From: an uncultured Pseudomonas sp.
GTDB taxonomy: Bacteria > Pseudomonadota > Gammaproteobacteria > Pseudomonadales > Pseudomonadaceae
Assembly: GCA_943912755.1 (NCBI GenBank)
Contig: CALTWF010000011.1
Span: forward strand, 21,210 to 85,209
DNA length: 64,000 bases
Direction: 5' to 3'
Made by a program: the position numbers and the translations under genes. Of this stretch, positions 17,534-27,500 are shown piece after piece (position 1 is the stretch's first letter; every line of letters starts with the position of its first letter). The notes beneath the pieces are model-generated. The model was not told the origin of the DNA. It ran no database searches and saw only the letters and a list, made by a program, of their open reading frames with translations.

Positions 17534-17675
17534 GGGTTTGCATGAGAAGTGCCTGCGCGGCGAGCAGGCAAGGCGAAAACAGGCGAGGAAGCGGAGTTGA
17601 CTGGTTGTCAATGAGCATTCCGAGCCTGTTTTCAACGCAGCATGGTCGTTGCGCAGGTGCTTCTCATGCAAAGCC
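17534..17675. repeat. Long imperfect inverted repeat between flgG and flgH
   Basis: The outer arms TTTGCATGAGAAG (17537-17549) and CTTCTCATGCAAA (17660-17672) are inverted copies. Within them GAAAACAGGC (around 17575) and GCCTGTTTTC (around 17624) also pair, so about 140 bases can fold into one extended hairpin. There is no open reading frame. From memory it resembles dispersed intergenic elements of Pseudomonas that share the GAAAACAGGCTCGGAATGCTC core; the size and shape are MITE-like. Confidence 0.75.
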
Positions 17676-17711
17676 ATTTCGCTCCATTCGTTGCACCGTG
17701 AGGTCAGAGTC

Positions 17712-18407
17712 ATGAGCCGTTTGTTGTCTGTTTTCGCCCTGGGGGGGGTTGTGTTGCTGGCTGGTTGCGTGGGACCGACGCCCAAGCCCAACGATCCGTA
17801 CTACGCGCCGGTATTGCCGCGTACGCCCCTGCCGGCGGCCGCCAACAACGGCTCGATCTACCAGGCCGGTTTCGACCAGAACCTGTACAGCGACCGCAAG
17901 GCGTTCCGGGTTGGTGACATCATCACCATCACCCTCAACGAGCGGACCCAGGCGAGCAAGAACGCCAACTCGCAGATCGACAAGGACAGCAACGCCAATA
18001 TCGGCCTGACCTCGCTGTTCGGCTCCAGCCTGACCACCAACAACCCGATCGGCGGCAACGATCTCAGCCTCAGCGCAGGCTACAGCGGCGAGCGTGGAAC
18101 CAAGGGCGATGCCAAGTCGGCGCAGAGCAATACCCTGACCGGTTCGATCACCGTGACCGTGGCCGACGTGCTGCCCAACGGCATCATCGCCGTGCGTGGC
18201 GAGAAGTGGATGACCCTGAACACCGGTGACGAACTGGTACGCATCGCCGGGCTGGTCCGTGCCGACGACATCAGCACCGACAACACCGTGCCCTCGACCC
18301 GGGTTGCCGATGCGCGCATCACCTATTCCGGTACCGGGGCCTTCGCCGACGCCAGTCAGCCGGGCTGGTTCGACCGCTTCTTCCTCAGCCCGCTGTTCCC
18401 GTTCTAG
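17712..18407 (+). CDS. flgH: Flagellar L-ring lipoprotein FlgH
   Basis: A 231-residue outer-membrane lipoprotein that forms the L ring. The signal peptide ends in the lipobox LLAGC (Cys at about residue 18). The conserved FRVGDIITITLNERTQASKNA and the C-terminal DARITYSGTGAFADASQPGW are present. The start ATG at 17712 is chosen for the intact lipoprotein signal and GAGGT upstream. The C-terminus is six bases from flgI. Confidence 0.97.
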   Translation: MSRLLSVFALGGVVLLAGCVGPTPKPNDPYYAPVLPRTPLPAAANNGSIYQAGFDQNLYSDRKAFRVGDIITITLNERTQASKNANSQIDKDSNANIGLTSLFGSSLTTNNPIGGNDLSLSAGYSGERGTKGDAKSAQSNTLTGSITVTVADVLPNGIIAVRGEKWMTLNTGDELVRIAGLVRADDISTDNTVPSTRVADARITYSGTGAFADASQPGWFDRFFLSPLFPF

Positions 18408-18413
18408 GTCCGG

Positions 18414-19529
18414 ATGCCCATGCCCAACTTCAAGCAACTCGTCGCAGCGACCCTTCTGCTGGCCTCGGCGTTCAGCGCCCAGGCCGAGCGCCTGAAGGAC
18501 ATCGCCAGCATTTCCGGCGTGCGCTCCAACCAGTTGATCGGCTATGGCCTGGTGGTGGGGTTGAACGGTACGGGTGACCAGACCACCCAGACCCCGTTCA
18601 CCCTGCAGACCTTCAACAACATGCTCTCGCAGTTCGGCATCAAGGTGCCGGCGGGTTCGGGCAACGTGCAGTTGAAAAACGTCGCCGCGGTATCGGTACA
18701 TGCCGACCTGCCGCCGTTCGCCAAGCCGGGGCAGGTGGTGGATATCACCGTGTCCTCGATCGGCAACTCCAAGAGCCTGCGTGGCGGCAGCCTGCTCATG
18801 ACCCCACTGAAAGGTATCGACGGCAACGTCTACGCCATTGCCCAAGGCAACCTGGTGGTGGGCGGTTTCGACGCCGAGGGGCGTGATGGCTCGAAGATCA
18901 CCGTCAACGTTCCGTCGGCGGGCCGGATTCCTGGTGGTGCTTCGGTGGAGCGTGCCGTGCCCAGCGGTTTCAACCAGGGCAACAGCCTGACCCTGAATCT
19001 CAACCGCCCGGACTTCACCACCGCCAAGCGCATCGTCGACAAGGTCAACGAACTGCTCGGCCCGGGTGTCGCCCAGGCCGTGGACGGTGGTTCGGTGCGG
19101 GTCACCGCGCCCCTCGATCCGGGCCAGCGCGTCGACTACCTGTCGATCCTGGAAAACCTCGAAATCGATCCGGGCCAGGCGGTAGCCAAGGTCATCATCA
19201 ACTCGCGTACCGGCACCATCGTCATCGGCCAGAACGTCAAGGTGTCGCCGGCGGCGGTGACCCACGGCAGCCTGACCGTGACCATCACCGAAGACCCGAT
19301 CGTCAGCCAGCCGGGTCCATTCTCCAATGGCCAGACCGCAGTGGTCCCGCGTTCCCGGGTCAACGCCGAGCAGGAAGCCAAGCCGATGTTCAAGTTCGGC
19401 CCGGGCACCACGCTCGACGAGATCGTCCGTGCCGTCAACCAGGTGGGCGCCGCGCCCAGCGACCTGATGGCGATCCTCGAAGCCCTGAAGCAGGCCGGCG
19501 CGTTGCAGGCCGACCTGATCGTGATCTGA
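18414..19529 (+). CDS. flgI: Flagellar P-ring protein FlgI
   Basis: A 371-residue periplasmic P-ring subunit. A Sec signal peptide (LVAATLLLASAFSAQA) precedes mature ERLKDIASISGVRSNQL. The conserved LVVGLNGTGDQT, GSGNVQLKNVAAVSVHADLP and C-terminal PSDLMAILEALKQAGAL segments are intact. An in-frame ATG two codons later is an alternative start. FlgA, its chaperone, is encoded at 6738-7490. Confidence 0.97.
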   Translation: MPMPNFKQLVAATLLLASAFSAQAERLKDIASISGVRSNQLIGYGLVVGLNGTGDQTTQTPFTLQTFNNMLSQFGIKVPAGSGNVQLKNVAAVSVHADLPPFAKPGQVVDITVSSIGNSKSLRGGSLLMTPLKGIDGNVYAIAQGNLVVGGFDAEGRDGSKITVNVPSAGRIPGGASVERAVPSGFNQGNSLTLNLNRPDFTTAKRIVDKVNELLGPGVAQAVDGGSVRVTAPLDPGQRVDYLSILENLEIDPGQAVAKVIINSRTGTIVIGQNVKVSPAAVTHGSLTVTITEDPIVSQPGPFSNGQTAVVPRSRVNAEQEAKPMFKFGPGTTLDEIVRAVNQVGAAPSDLMAILEALKQAGALQADLIVI

Positions 19530-19541
19530 GGATCGGCACCC

Positions 19542-20747
19542 ATGGACCTGCCCAAGAGCACGATGTTCAGCACCGCCGACAGCGGTGCCTATACCGACCT
19601 CAATCGCCTCAACTCGCTGAAGGTGGGTGATCGCGACAGCGAGGGCAACCTGCGCAAGGTGGCCCAGGAATTCGAGTCGTTGTTCCTCAACGAAATGCTC
19701 AAGTCGGTGCGTTCGGCCACCGACGTGCTGGCCAAGGACAACCCGCTCAACACCGAAACCACCAAGCAGTACCAGTCGATGTACGACCAGCAGCTGGCGG
19801 TGAGCCTGTCCCGCGAAGGGGGCGGTATCGGCCTGCAGGACGTGCTGATGCGCCAGTTGTCCAAGCAGAAGTCCAGCGGCGTCAACACCAGCCCGTTCCC
19901 CCGCGTGGATACCGAGCAGCGTGCGCTGTGGGCGAGCAAGGTGGCGGAGCCGGCGCGCAAGGCCGAAGAAACCGCCAGCGCCCGCAACGATGTCGCCGCC
20001 CTCAACTCACGGCGCCTGGCCTTGCCGGGCAAGCTCACCGACCGTTTGCTGGCGGGCATCGTACCGTCGGCCAACGGCACGGCCGCGACCACCAATACCG
20101 CCGCCATTCCGGGGCGCACCACGGCCATGACCGACGCTGTGGTGAAGGGCGACTGGGAGCCGGCGCAAACCTTCGCCGCACCCGGTTCGTCGATGCGCAT
20201 CTACGGTCGCGCGGTGGCCCAGCCGCCACTGGCGCCGGCGAAGAAAGCCTTCGATTCCAGCGACGATTTCGTCGCCACCATGCTGCCGATGGCCGAGCAG
20301 GCGGCCAGGCGCATCGGCGTCGATCCGCGCTACCTGGTAGCCCAGGCCGCCCTGGAAACCGGTTGGGGCAAGTCGGTCATGCGTGCCTCCGATGGCAGCA
20401 GCAGCCACAACCTGTTCGGTATCAAGGCCAGCGGCAACTGGCAGGGCGATTCGGCGCGGGCGATCACCAGCGAGTTCCGCGACGGCCAGTTCGTCAAGGA
20501 GACAGCGGCGTTCCGTTCCTACGATTCCTACCAGGACAGCTTCCACGATCTGGTCAGCCTGCTGCAGAACAATTCGCGCTATCAAGATGCGGTGAAGTCG
20601 GCCGATAACCCGGAACAATTCGTGAGAGAACTGCAAAAGGCCGGGTACGCCACCGACCCGAACTACGCCAGCAAGATCTCGCAGATCGCAAAACAGATGA
20701 AGTCGTACGAAAGCTACGCGGCGATTAGCCCAACTACGAAACTATAA
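19542..20747 (+). CDS. flgJ: Rod scaffold and peptidoglycan hydrolase FlgJ
   Basis: A 401-residue bifunctional protein. The N-terminal rod-capping domain (about 25-110) contains EFESLFLNEMLKSVR. A Pro/Ala-rich linker follows, then a C-terminal beta-N-acetylglucosaminidase domain of the GH73 type (about 240-385) with the catalytic Glu near residue 272 in AALETGWGKS, plus SHNLFGIKA and FRSYDSYQDSF. It opens the peptidoglycan for rod growth. It lies 12 bases after flgI and 10 before flgK. Confidence 0.97.
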   Translation: MDLPKSTMFSTADSGAYTDLNRLNSLKVGDRDSEGNLRKVAQEFESLFLNEMLKSVRSATDVLAKDNPLNTETTKQYQSMYDQQLAVSLSREGGGIGLQDVLMRQLSKQKSSGVNTSPFPRVDTEQRALWASKVAEPARKAEETASARNDVAALNSRRLALPGKLTDRLLAGIVPSANGTAATTNTAAIPGRTTAMTDAVVKGDWEPAQTFAAPGSSMRIYGRAVAQPPLAPAKKAFDSSDDFVATMLPMAEQAARRIGVDPRYLVAQAALETGWGKSVMRASDGSSSHNLFGIKASGNWQGDSARAITSEFRDGQFVKETAAFRSYDSYQDSFHDLVSLLQNNSRYQDAVKSADNPEQFVRELQKAGYATDPNYASKISQIAKQMKSYESYAAISPTTKL

Positions 20748-20757
20748 GGTTTGAACC

Positions 20758-22806
20758 ATGGCGAGTTTGATCAGCATCGGGATGTCGGGACTTGCGGCCG
20801 CCCAGTCGGGCCTGCATACCACGGGTAACAACATTTCCAACGCCGATGTTGCCGGCTATTCGCGCCAGCAGAACGTCCAGACCACGGCCGGCTCGATCCG
20901 CTATGGCCAGGTGTTCATCGGCTCCGGGACCACCCTGGCCGACGTGCGCCGGGTGTACAACGCCTTCCTCGACAACCAGCTGCAGACCAGTACCTCGCTG
21001 AACAGCGACGCGGCGTCCTACCTGAGCCAGATCAGCTCGGTGGACAACCTGCTGTCGGACGCCAACACCGGTGTCACCGGTGCCCTGAAGAACTTCTTCA
21101 CCGCGCTCCAGGGCCTGTCGGCCAAGCCCAACGACGACGCCTCGCGGCAGTTGCTGCTGACCAACGCCGAAGCGCTGGCCAACCGCTTCAACACCATCAG
21201 CTCGCAGTTCAAGGAACAGAACAGCAACATCAACGGCAACCTCAAGTCGATGACCGAGCAGGTCAACAATCTGGCCAATACCGTTGCCGCGCTGAACGAG
21301 CAGATCGCCAAGGTCGCCGCGGTCAATGGCCAGCCCAACGACCTGATGGACCAGCGCGACGAGACCATTCGCCAGCTCAACGAGCTGGTCGGCGTGCAGA
21401 CCACCAACCGCAACGGCAATATCGACGTGACCCTGGCCAACGGCCAGTCCCTGGTCCTCGGCACCAGCGTCAACGCCCTCAGCGTGGTGACCAGCACCAC
21501 CGACCCGAGCCAGGTGTCGATCAAGCTGGCCTACAACAACACCACCGTGGACGTGACCAACTCCCTCACCGGTGGCGAGATCGGCGGCCTGCTGCGCTAT
21601 CGCAAGGAAACCCTGATCCCGGCGCAGAACGAGATCGGTCGCCTGGCGCTGGTCATGGCCGACAAGATGAACACCCAGCTGGCCCAGGGTATCGACAAGA
21701 ACGGCGAATTCGGCTCGGCCCTGTTCAACGACATCAACAGCGCCGCCGACATGGCCGGGCGCAGTCTTGCCATGACCGGCAACAGCACCGGCTCCGGCAA
21801 CCTCGACGTGGTCATCAAGGACACCGGGCTGCTGAGCACCAGTGACTACCAGGTGACCTTCACCAGCGCCACCAGCTACACCGTGCGCAAGCTGCCGGAC
21901 AACACCAGCATGGGCAGCTTCGACCTCAACGACGATCCGCAGCCGGTGATCGACGGCTTCAGCCTCAACCTCAACGGCGGCGCGGTCAGTGCCGGCGACA
22001 GCTTCAAGATCACCCCGACCCGCAACGGCGCGGCCAATCTCGACGTGGTCATGACCGACTCGAAGAAGCTGGCCATGGCCGCACCGCTGACCGCCACCGC
22101 TGGCGGCAGCAACACCGGGACCGGCGTGATCGCCCAGCCGGTGCTGACCTCGGTCCTCGATATCGCCGACCCGGCCCAGCGCCTGGAGTTGCAGAACGGC
22201 ATCAAGTATTCCACCCCGGTACGCCTGGTCTTCGGCGACAGCACCGTCTCCCCGCAGACCTACCAGGTGGTGGACTCCAAGGGTACCGCCATCGGTAACG
22301 GCACCTTCCTGCCAGGGCAGAGCAACAAACTGCAGATCAATGTGCCCATGGTCGATTCCAGTGGCGCGCCGGTGCTCGACGGCAACAACGTACAGAAGAC
22401 CTTCAGTTTCACCATCGATGTCAGCGGTGCGCCGAAGACCAACGACAGCTTCACCGTGTCCCTGACCGGTTCGGCGTCTTCGGATAACCGCAACGGCCTC
22501 AGCCTGCTGGAACTGCAGAACAAGCAGACCGTCGACGTCGGCAGCGCCACCAAGGGCGTCAGCCTGACCGATGCCTACGGCAAGCTGGTGGAAAGCGTCG
22601 GCGCCAAGACCAAGCAGGCGCAGATGGACAGCTCGGCCACCGAGGCCATCCTGACCCAGGCCAAGGCCTCGCGCGATTCCCTGTCCGGCGTACAGCTGGA
22701 TGAAGAGGCGTCCAATCTGGTCAAGTACCAGCAGTACTACACGGCATCGTCGCAGATCATCAAGGCGGCGCAGCAAATGTTCGACACCTTGATCGGTTCA
22801 CTTTAA
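20758..22806 (+). CDS. flgK: Hook-filament junction protein 1 FlgK
   Basis: A 682-residue junction protein exported by the flagellar type III system with the FlgN chaperone. The N-terminal helix (SLISIGMSGLAAAQSGLHTT, GNNISNADVAGYSRQ) and the C-terminal helix (QLDEEASNLVKYQQYYTASS) match the family. A long central region (about 330-620) of beta-rich, low-similarity sequence makes it larger than the enteric protein but normal for Pseudomonas. Confidence 0.97.
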   Translation: MASLISIGMSGLAAAQSGLHTTGNNISNADVAGYSRQQNVQTTAGSIRYGQVFIGSGTTLADVRRVYNAFLDNQLQTSTSLNSDAASYLSQISSVDNLLSDANTGVTGALKNFFTALQGLSAKPNDDASRQLLLTNAEALANRFNTISSQFKEQNSNINGNLKSMTEQVNNLANTVAALNEQIAKVAAVNGQPNDLMDQRDETIRQLNELVGVQTTNRNGNIDVTLANGQSLVLGTSVNALSVVTSTTDPSQVSIKLAYNNTTVDVTNSLTGGEIGGLLRYRKETLIPAQNEIGRLALVMADKMNTQLAQGIDKNGEFGSALFNDINSAADMAGRSLAMTGNSTGSGNLDVVIKDTGLLSTSDYQVTFTSATSYTVRKLPDNTSMGSFDLNDDPQPVIDGFSLNLNGGAVSAGDSFKITPTRNGAANLDVVMTDSKKLAMAAPLTATAGGSNTGTGVIAQPVLTSVLDIADPAQRLELQNGIKYSTPVRLVFGDSTVSPQTYQVVDSKGTAIGNGTFLPGQSNKLQINVPMVDSSGAPVLDGNNVQKTFSFTIDVSGAPKTNDSFTVSLTGSASSDNRNGLSLLELQNKQTVDVGSATKGVSLTDAYGKLVESVGAKTKQAQMDSSATEAILTQAKASRDSLSGVQLDEEASNLVKYQQYYTASSQIIKAAQQMFDTLIGSL

Positions 22807-22820
22807 AGGAGACGTAGACC

Positions 22821-24392
22821 GTGCGTATTTCCACTTCCCAGTACTACGAATCCAGTACCGCCAACTACTCGCGCAACTACTCGAACGTCGTCAAGACCGG
22901 CGAGGAAGCCAGCGACCTGATTCGCGTGCGCACCGCCGCCGACGATCCGGTAGGGGCGGCGCGCCTGCTCCAGCTCGAACACCAGAGCTCGATGCTCAGC
23001 CAGTACGCATCCAACACCACGTCGGTGCGCAACAGCCTGAGTCAGGCCGAGACCACGCTGAACTCGATCAATACTCTTCTGCAGCGGGTCAACGAGCTGG
23101 CCCTGGGGGCTGGCAACGGCAGCTTCACCGACACCGAGCGCAAGGCGACTGCCACCGAACTGGGCAGGCTCGAGGAGCAGTTGCTCAGCCTGATGAACAC
23201 CCGCGACGAGAACGGTCAGTTCCTGTTCTCCGGCTCCAAGGGCGAGACCCAGCCGTTCGTGCGCAATGGCGATGGCACCTACAGCTACCAGGGCGACAAC
23301 ACCCAGTTGCAGTTGCAGGTCGGCGACATGCTGACCATGGCCAGCAACGACAGCGGTTTCGCCACTTTCCAGCAGGCGCTCAACACCAGTCGCACGCAGA
23401 CTACCCTGACCGCGCCGGCGGATCCTGCCGACGTGCGCATGACTCTGTCCAACGGCCAGGTCTCGGCGAACATGGGCTACAACGATGCGTTCCGTGCCAA
23501 CGAGCCTTACATCATCACCATGGTCAGCCCGACCCAGTTCTCCATCACCGACCAAGCCGGCAACGACTACACCAGCGAAGCCAGCGCTGGCGGGGTAATC
23601 GACCCAAACACCAGCGGCAGCATCGCAGTGAGCTTCCGGGGCGTAGACCTCAGGCTCAACGTCAACCTTGAAGCAGGCGAGAGCACTGCTGCACTCACCG
23701 GTCATTCGTTCACTCTTGCCTCCAAGCCCGACGAAATCAACGGCACCCGCAGCCCGGGCAACACGTCGAGCACCCAGATCACCGGTACTTCTATCGCCGA
23801 CCCGGCGCTGTACGCCAAGGCGTTCCCGGAGGGTGGTGCGGTGGTCAAGTTCGGTACCGGTGGCACCTATGCGCTGTACGCCCAGCCGCTGACCTCCGAC
23901 AGCCGTCCGGTGGCTGAAGGCACCTTGGCGGCGGGAGATACCAGCCTCACAGCAGCCGGCGTTACCTTCAACTTCAGTGCCACGCCTGGTGACGCCGACC
24001 AGTACATCGTATCGGTGAACAAGCACCAGACCCAGAACATCCTGGACACTGTCAGTCAACTGCGCCAGGCGCTGGAAACGCCGGTGGACGGCGATCCGAT
24101 CGCGGGCCAGAAACTGAGTGCGGCCCTCGATTCGGCCATCGCCAACATCAGCAGCGGGCAGGACCAGCTAGGCTACACCGTGACCTCCATTGGTGGGCGG
24201 GGCAGGGCCCTGGATCTGCAGGAGCAGGCCAACGAAAGTCTGAGCATCGCCAATTCCAGCACCCAGTCGTCGATTCGCGACTCGGATCCAGCTGAGGTGA
24301 TGACCCGCCTGACCCTGCAACAGACCATGCTCCAGGCGTCGCAGATGGCCTTCAGCCGGATCAGCCAGCTGAGTCTGTTCAACAGCCTGTAA
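22821..24392 (+). CDS. flgL: Hook-filament junction protein 3 FlgL
   Basis: A 523-residue flagellin-like junction protein starting at GTG with AAAGGAGACG upstream. The N-terminal flagellin-type domain (MRISTSQYYESSTANYSRNY, ...VRTAADDPVGAARLLQLE) and the C-terminal flagellin-type helices (RDSDPAEVMTRLTLQQTMLQ) flank a variable centre (about 150-400). It is the last gene of the flgF-L operon; a strong hairpin follows. Confidence 0.97.
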   Translation: MRISTSQYYESSTANYSRNYSNVVKTGEEASDLIRVRTAADDPVGAARLLQLEHQSSMLSQYASNTTSVRNSLSQAETTLNSINTLLQRVNELALGAGNGSFTDTERKATATELGRLEEQLLSLMNTRDENGQFLFSGSKGETQPFVRNGDGTYSYQGDNTQLQLQVGDMLTMASNDSGFATFQQALNTSRTQTTLTAPADPADVRMTLSNGQVSANMGYNDAFRANEPYIITMVSPTQFSITDQAGNDYTSEASAGGVIDPNTSGSIAVSFRGVDLRLNVNLEAGESTAALTGHSFTLASKPDEINGTRSPGNTSSTQITGTSIADPALYAKAFPEGGAVVKFGTGGTYALYAQPLTSDSRPVAEGTLAAGDTSLTAAGVTFNFSATPGDADQYIVSVNKHQTQNILDTVSQLRQALETPVDGDPIAGQKLSAALDSAIANISSGQDQLGYTVTSIGGRGRALDLQEQANESLSIANSSTQSSIRDSDPAEVMTRLTLQQTMLQASQMAFSRISQLSLFNSL

Positions 24393-24400
24393 TCGGTGCC

Positions 24401-24430
24401 CCGCTGCGCGATCCTTGAGTCGCGCAGCGG
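24401..24430 (+). terminator. Hairpin after flgL
   Basis: A perfect 11-base stem (CCGCTGCGCGA at 24401-24411, TCGCGCAGCGG at 24420-24430) follows flgL, with only a short T-containing tail. It separates flgL from the glycosylation island. Confidence 0.6.
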
Positions 24431-24504
24431 TTCGTCCCCCCATTCCCAGCGGTCCTGGCTGTTCCGTTTCCTCCAGGGGCAGTCACCGCTCGAGAGCTCC
24501 CCTC

Positions 24505-27500
24505 GTGAATCCAGTGCCCCTCGTCAGTCTCGTCATTCCTGCCAACGATTCGCGGTTTTTCCGCGCGGCGCTGCTCGGTGCCATGGCGCAGAGCCATGCA
24601 AACCTCGAAGTCATTGTCTGCGACGAAGGTCGGGACGAGCAGGTCAAGACCATCTTCGATGAGCTGGAGCCACTGGCGCGCTGCCCGCTGTACTACCAGC
24701 GCAACCCTCAGCCTCTTGGCTTGCCGCGCAACCTGTTGGCCGGGCTCGAGCTGGCCCGCGGCGATTATGTGCAGTTTCTGTGTGATGACGACCGTCTCCT
24801 GGCCGATTGCATCAGTGCAGAGCTGGAGCTTTTCCTTTCGCAGCCGGATGTGAGCTTGGTCGCCACTCGCCGTACCTTGGTGGATGGTGATGATTACGCC
24901 TTGCCCCAGCGCCTGGAGAACAGCTGGTTCACCTGGGGGCAGACGATCTATCACGGCAACGACCTGCTGGACTTCTTCCAAAGCAACCCGTTGAACTTCA
25001 TCGGCGGCTTCAGCAACACCCTGATGCGCGCCGTAGACCTGGTCGAGCTGCTGCCGGCGCTGGTCGAGGCGGGCTTCCATGCTCGCCTCGATTTTGCCCT
25101 GTTCGTTTGCCTGCTGCGTCGTGGCCATCTGGGCGTCACCAGCTACGTCAACTGTATCGAACGTATTCATCCGGGGCAGCTGCGTCGCCAGGCCGAGCTG
25201 CAGCCTGCCCGTGCCACCGAGCTACAGTGGCTTCTCAGCATGTTCGCTGTCCGCCCACCGGCGGCTGAGGCCTTCTCTGGTTGGGTCCGCATGCAGGTAC
25301 TGCCGGCTGAGATGCAGGGTGTTGAACGGACCTGGGAAAACCTGCTCCTGGTTCATGCGCTGCGCGGCCTGCAGGCGCTTCAGGAGTCCCAGGTCGGTAC
25401 CGATTGCGAGAGCTTCGCCGACTTGTACAAACAATGGCTGGCCTGCCGTCAGGATCCTCTGGTGTTGCGCCGTCTGATGCGCCTGAGCGAGCACTGGGAG
25501 CGGCGCCCGCAAATCGCTGTGGTGGTGATCGATGGTGAGAACGACCGTCAGGCGCGCCAGTTCACCCTGGACAGCATCGCCCGACAGTGTCATGCCGCAG
25601 CCGCGACCCTGTTGCTGAGTGCCGGGCAGGTGCCGGATGGGTTGGATGGCGGCTTGATCAGCCGACCGTTGCAGCCTGATTGGGCGCAGCAACTGAACGA
25701 GCTACTGCCAGAAATGGAGGGTATCGACTGGTTCTGGCTGCTGCGGGCGGGGGACCGTCCGAGCGAGTTCAGCCTGATGTTGCTGGCTGAGCGCGTGGTG
25801 CGCCTGGAGAACATTGCCTGTATCTATGGGGACGAGGGTGGCCTGAACGATGGGGCTTCCGTTGAGCCGATGTTCAAGCCGGACTTCAATCTCGACCTGC
25901 AGCGCGCCTATCCCTTCACGGGTCGTGCGCTGGCGTTTTCCCGGGAGCATTTCCTGTCCGCCGGCGGTTTCGCCTCCGGCTACCGCGAACTGGCCCCTCA
26001 CGACCTGCTCTGGCGGCTTGTCGAACGTCATGGGCCGCAAGTCGTCGAACACATCCCCGAGGTCATGCTCGAGTCTAGCGTCGGCTTTGCTGCATGGGTG
26101 TCTGCGACGGTGACGGTGGAGGAGAATCCCCGGGTCCTGGATGCTCACCTGCAGCGCCTCGGCGTGGCTTACCGGCTGGACAATCCGCCAGGCAGCATAG
26201 TCAACCAGATCCGCTACCTGCACGATCGCCAGCCGAAGGTGACCCTGGTCATCAGCTTCCGCGACCAGCTTGAGGCGTTGCAGCGTTGCCTGGAGAGTGT
26301 GTTGGGCAAGACCACCTATCCCGACTACGACGTGCTGGTCATCGATAATGCCAGCCAGCGCGAGGACTCCCGGGCCTGGCTGGCGGCCATGGCGCAGCTT
26401 GGCGGGCGTCTGAAAGTGCTGACCCTGGACGAGGAAACTGGCTTCGCCGCCCAGCAGAACCTGGCCGCGCAGCAGGCTCGTGGCGAGTATCTGCTGATGC
26501 TCGATGTGTTTGCCGTGGTCACCGAGGGCGACTGGCTGGATGAGCTGGTCGCTTATGGCCAGCGTCCGGAAGTCGGCATGGTCGGCGCCGAACTGCGCAG
26601 TGCCAGCGGCCTGGTGATCGATGCCGGCAGAATCCTCGGTTTGCGTGGTACCGCCTGCTCGCCGTTTCTTGGCGAGTCGGTCGAGGCGGCGGGGTACATG
26701 CAGCGCCTGCAGGTGGCACAGAATTATTCGGCATTGGGCACCGGCTGCCTGTTGCTACGCAAGCAACTGTTCCTTGATCTGGGTGGCTTCGACGCTGCCG
26801 CGTTCAGCTTCGCATTCAGCGACGTCGACCTGGGGTTGCGACTGCTCAAGGCGGGATACCTCAGCGTCTGGACGCCGCGAGCGAGGCTGGTGCTGGATCG
26901 GCCGGAGGAAGACGTCGATCCGCAGAGTGAGGCTCGTCAACAAGCGCTATTGCTGGAGGAGCGGGACAACCTGCTGCATGCATGGCTACCGGTGATCGCC
27001 CGTGATCCTGCCTACAACATCAATCTCAGCCTCAAGGAATCGGCGTTCCGCATGGAGTCGGGGCTACGGGCTGGCTGGCTGCCCTTTGTCGGTCGTTCGT
27101 TGCCCCATGTGCTGGCCTTGCCCATGAACAAGTCGGCGGTGGGGCACTATCGGGTGCTCAAGCCGCTGGCCGAACTGGAAGCGGCGGGCTGGGTTACCCA
27201 GCAGCAGTATTTCGACATTCCTGGCAACGTCGAGCTGGCCCGTATCGCACCGGACGTGGCGATCCTCCAGGGGCGCTACACCGAGAGCTCCATCAAGGAA
27301 ATCGAGCGCTTGAAGACCTGGTCAAAAGGCTTCGTGATCTACGAGCTGGACGATTACGTCATCGATGTGCCGAAGAAGAACGACCACCTGAAGCACGTGC
27401 CCCATGACATGAAGAGCTCGCTGCGTCGCGGCATCGCTCGCTGCGACCGCCTTGTGGTCTCCACCGAGTCCTTGGCCGATGTGCTAAGCGACGCCCACCA

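Noticed and set aside
20734..22776. 680-codon minus-strand open frame
   Set aside because: Antisense shadow of flgK; no start signal or domain.
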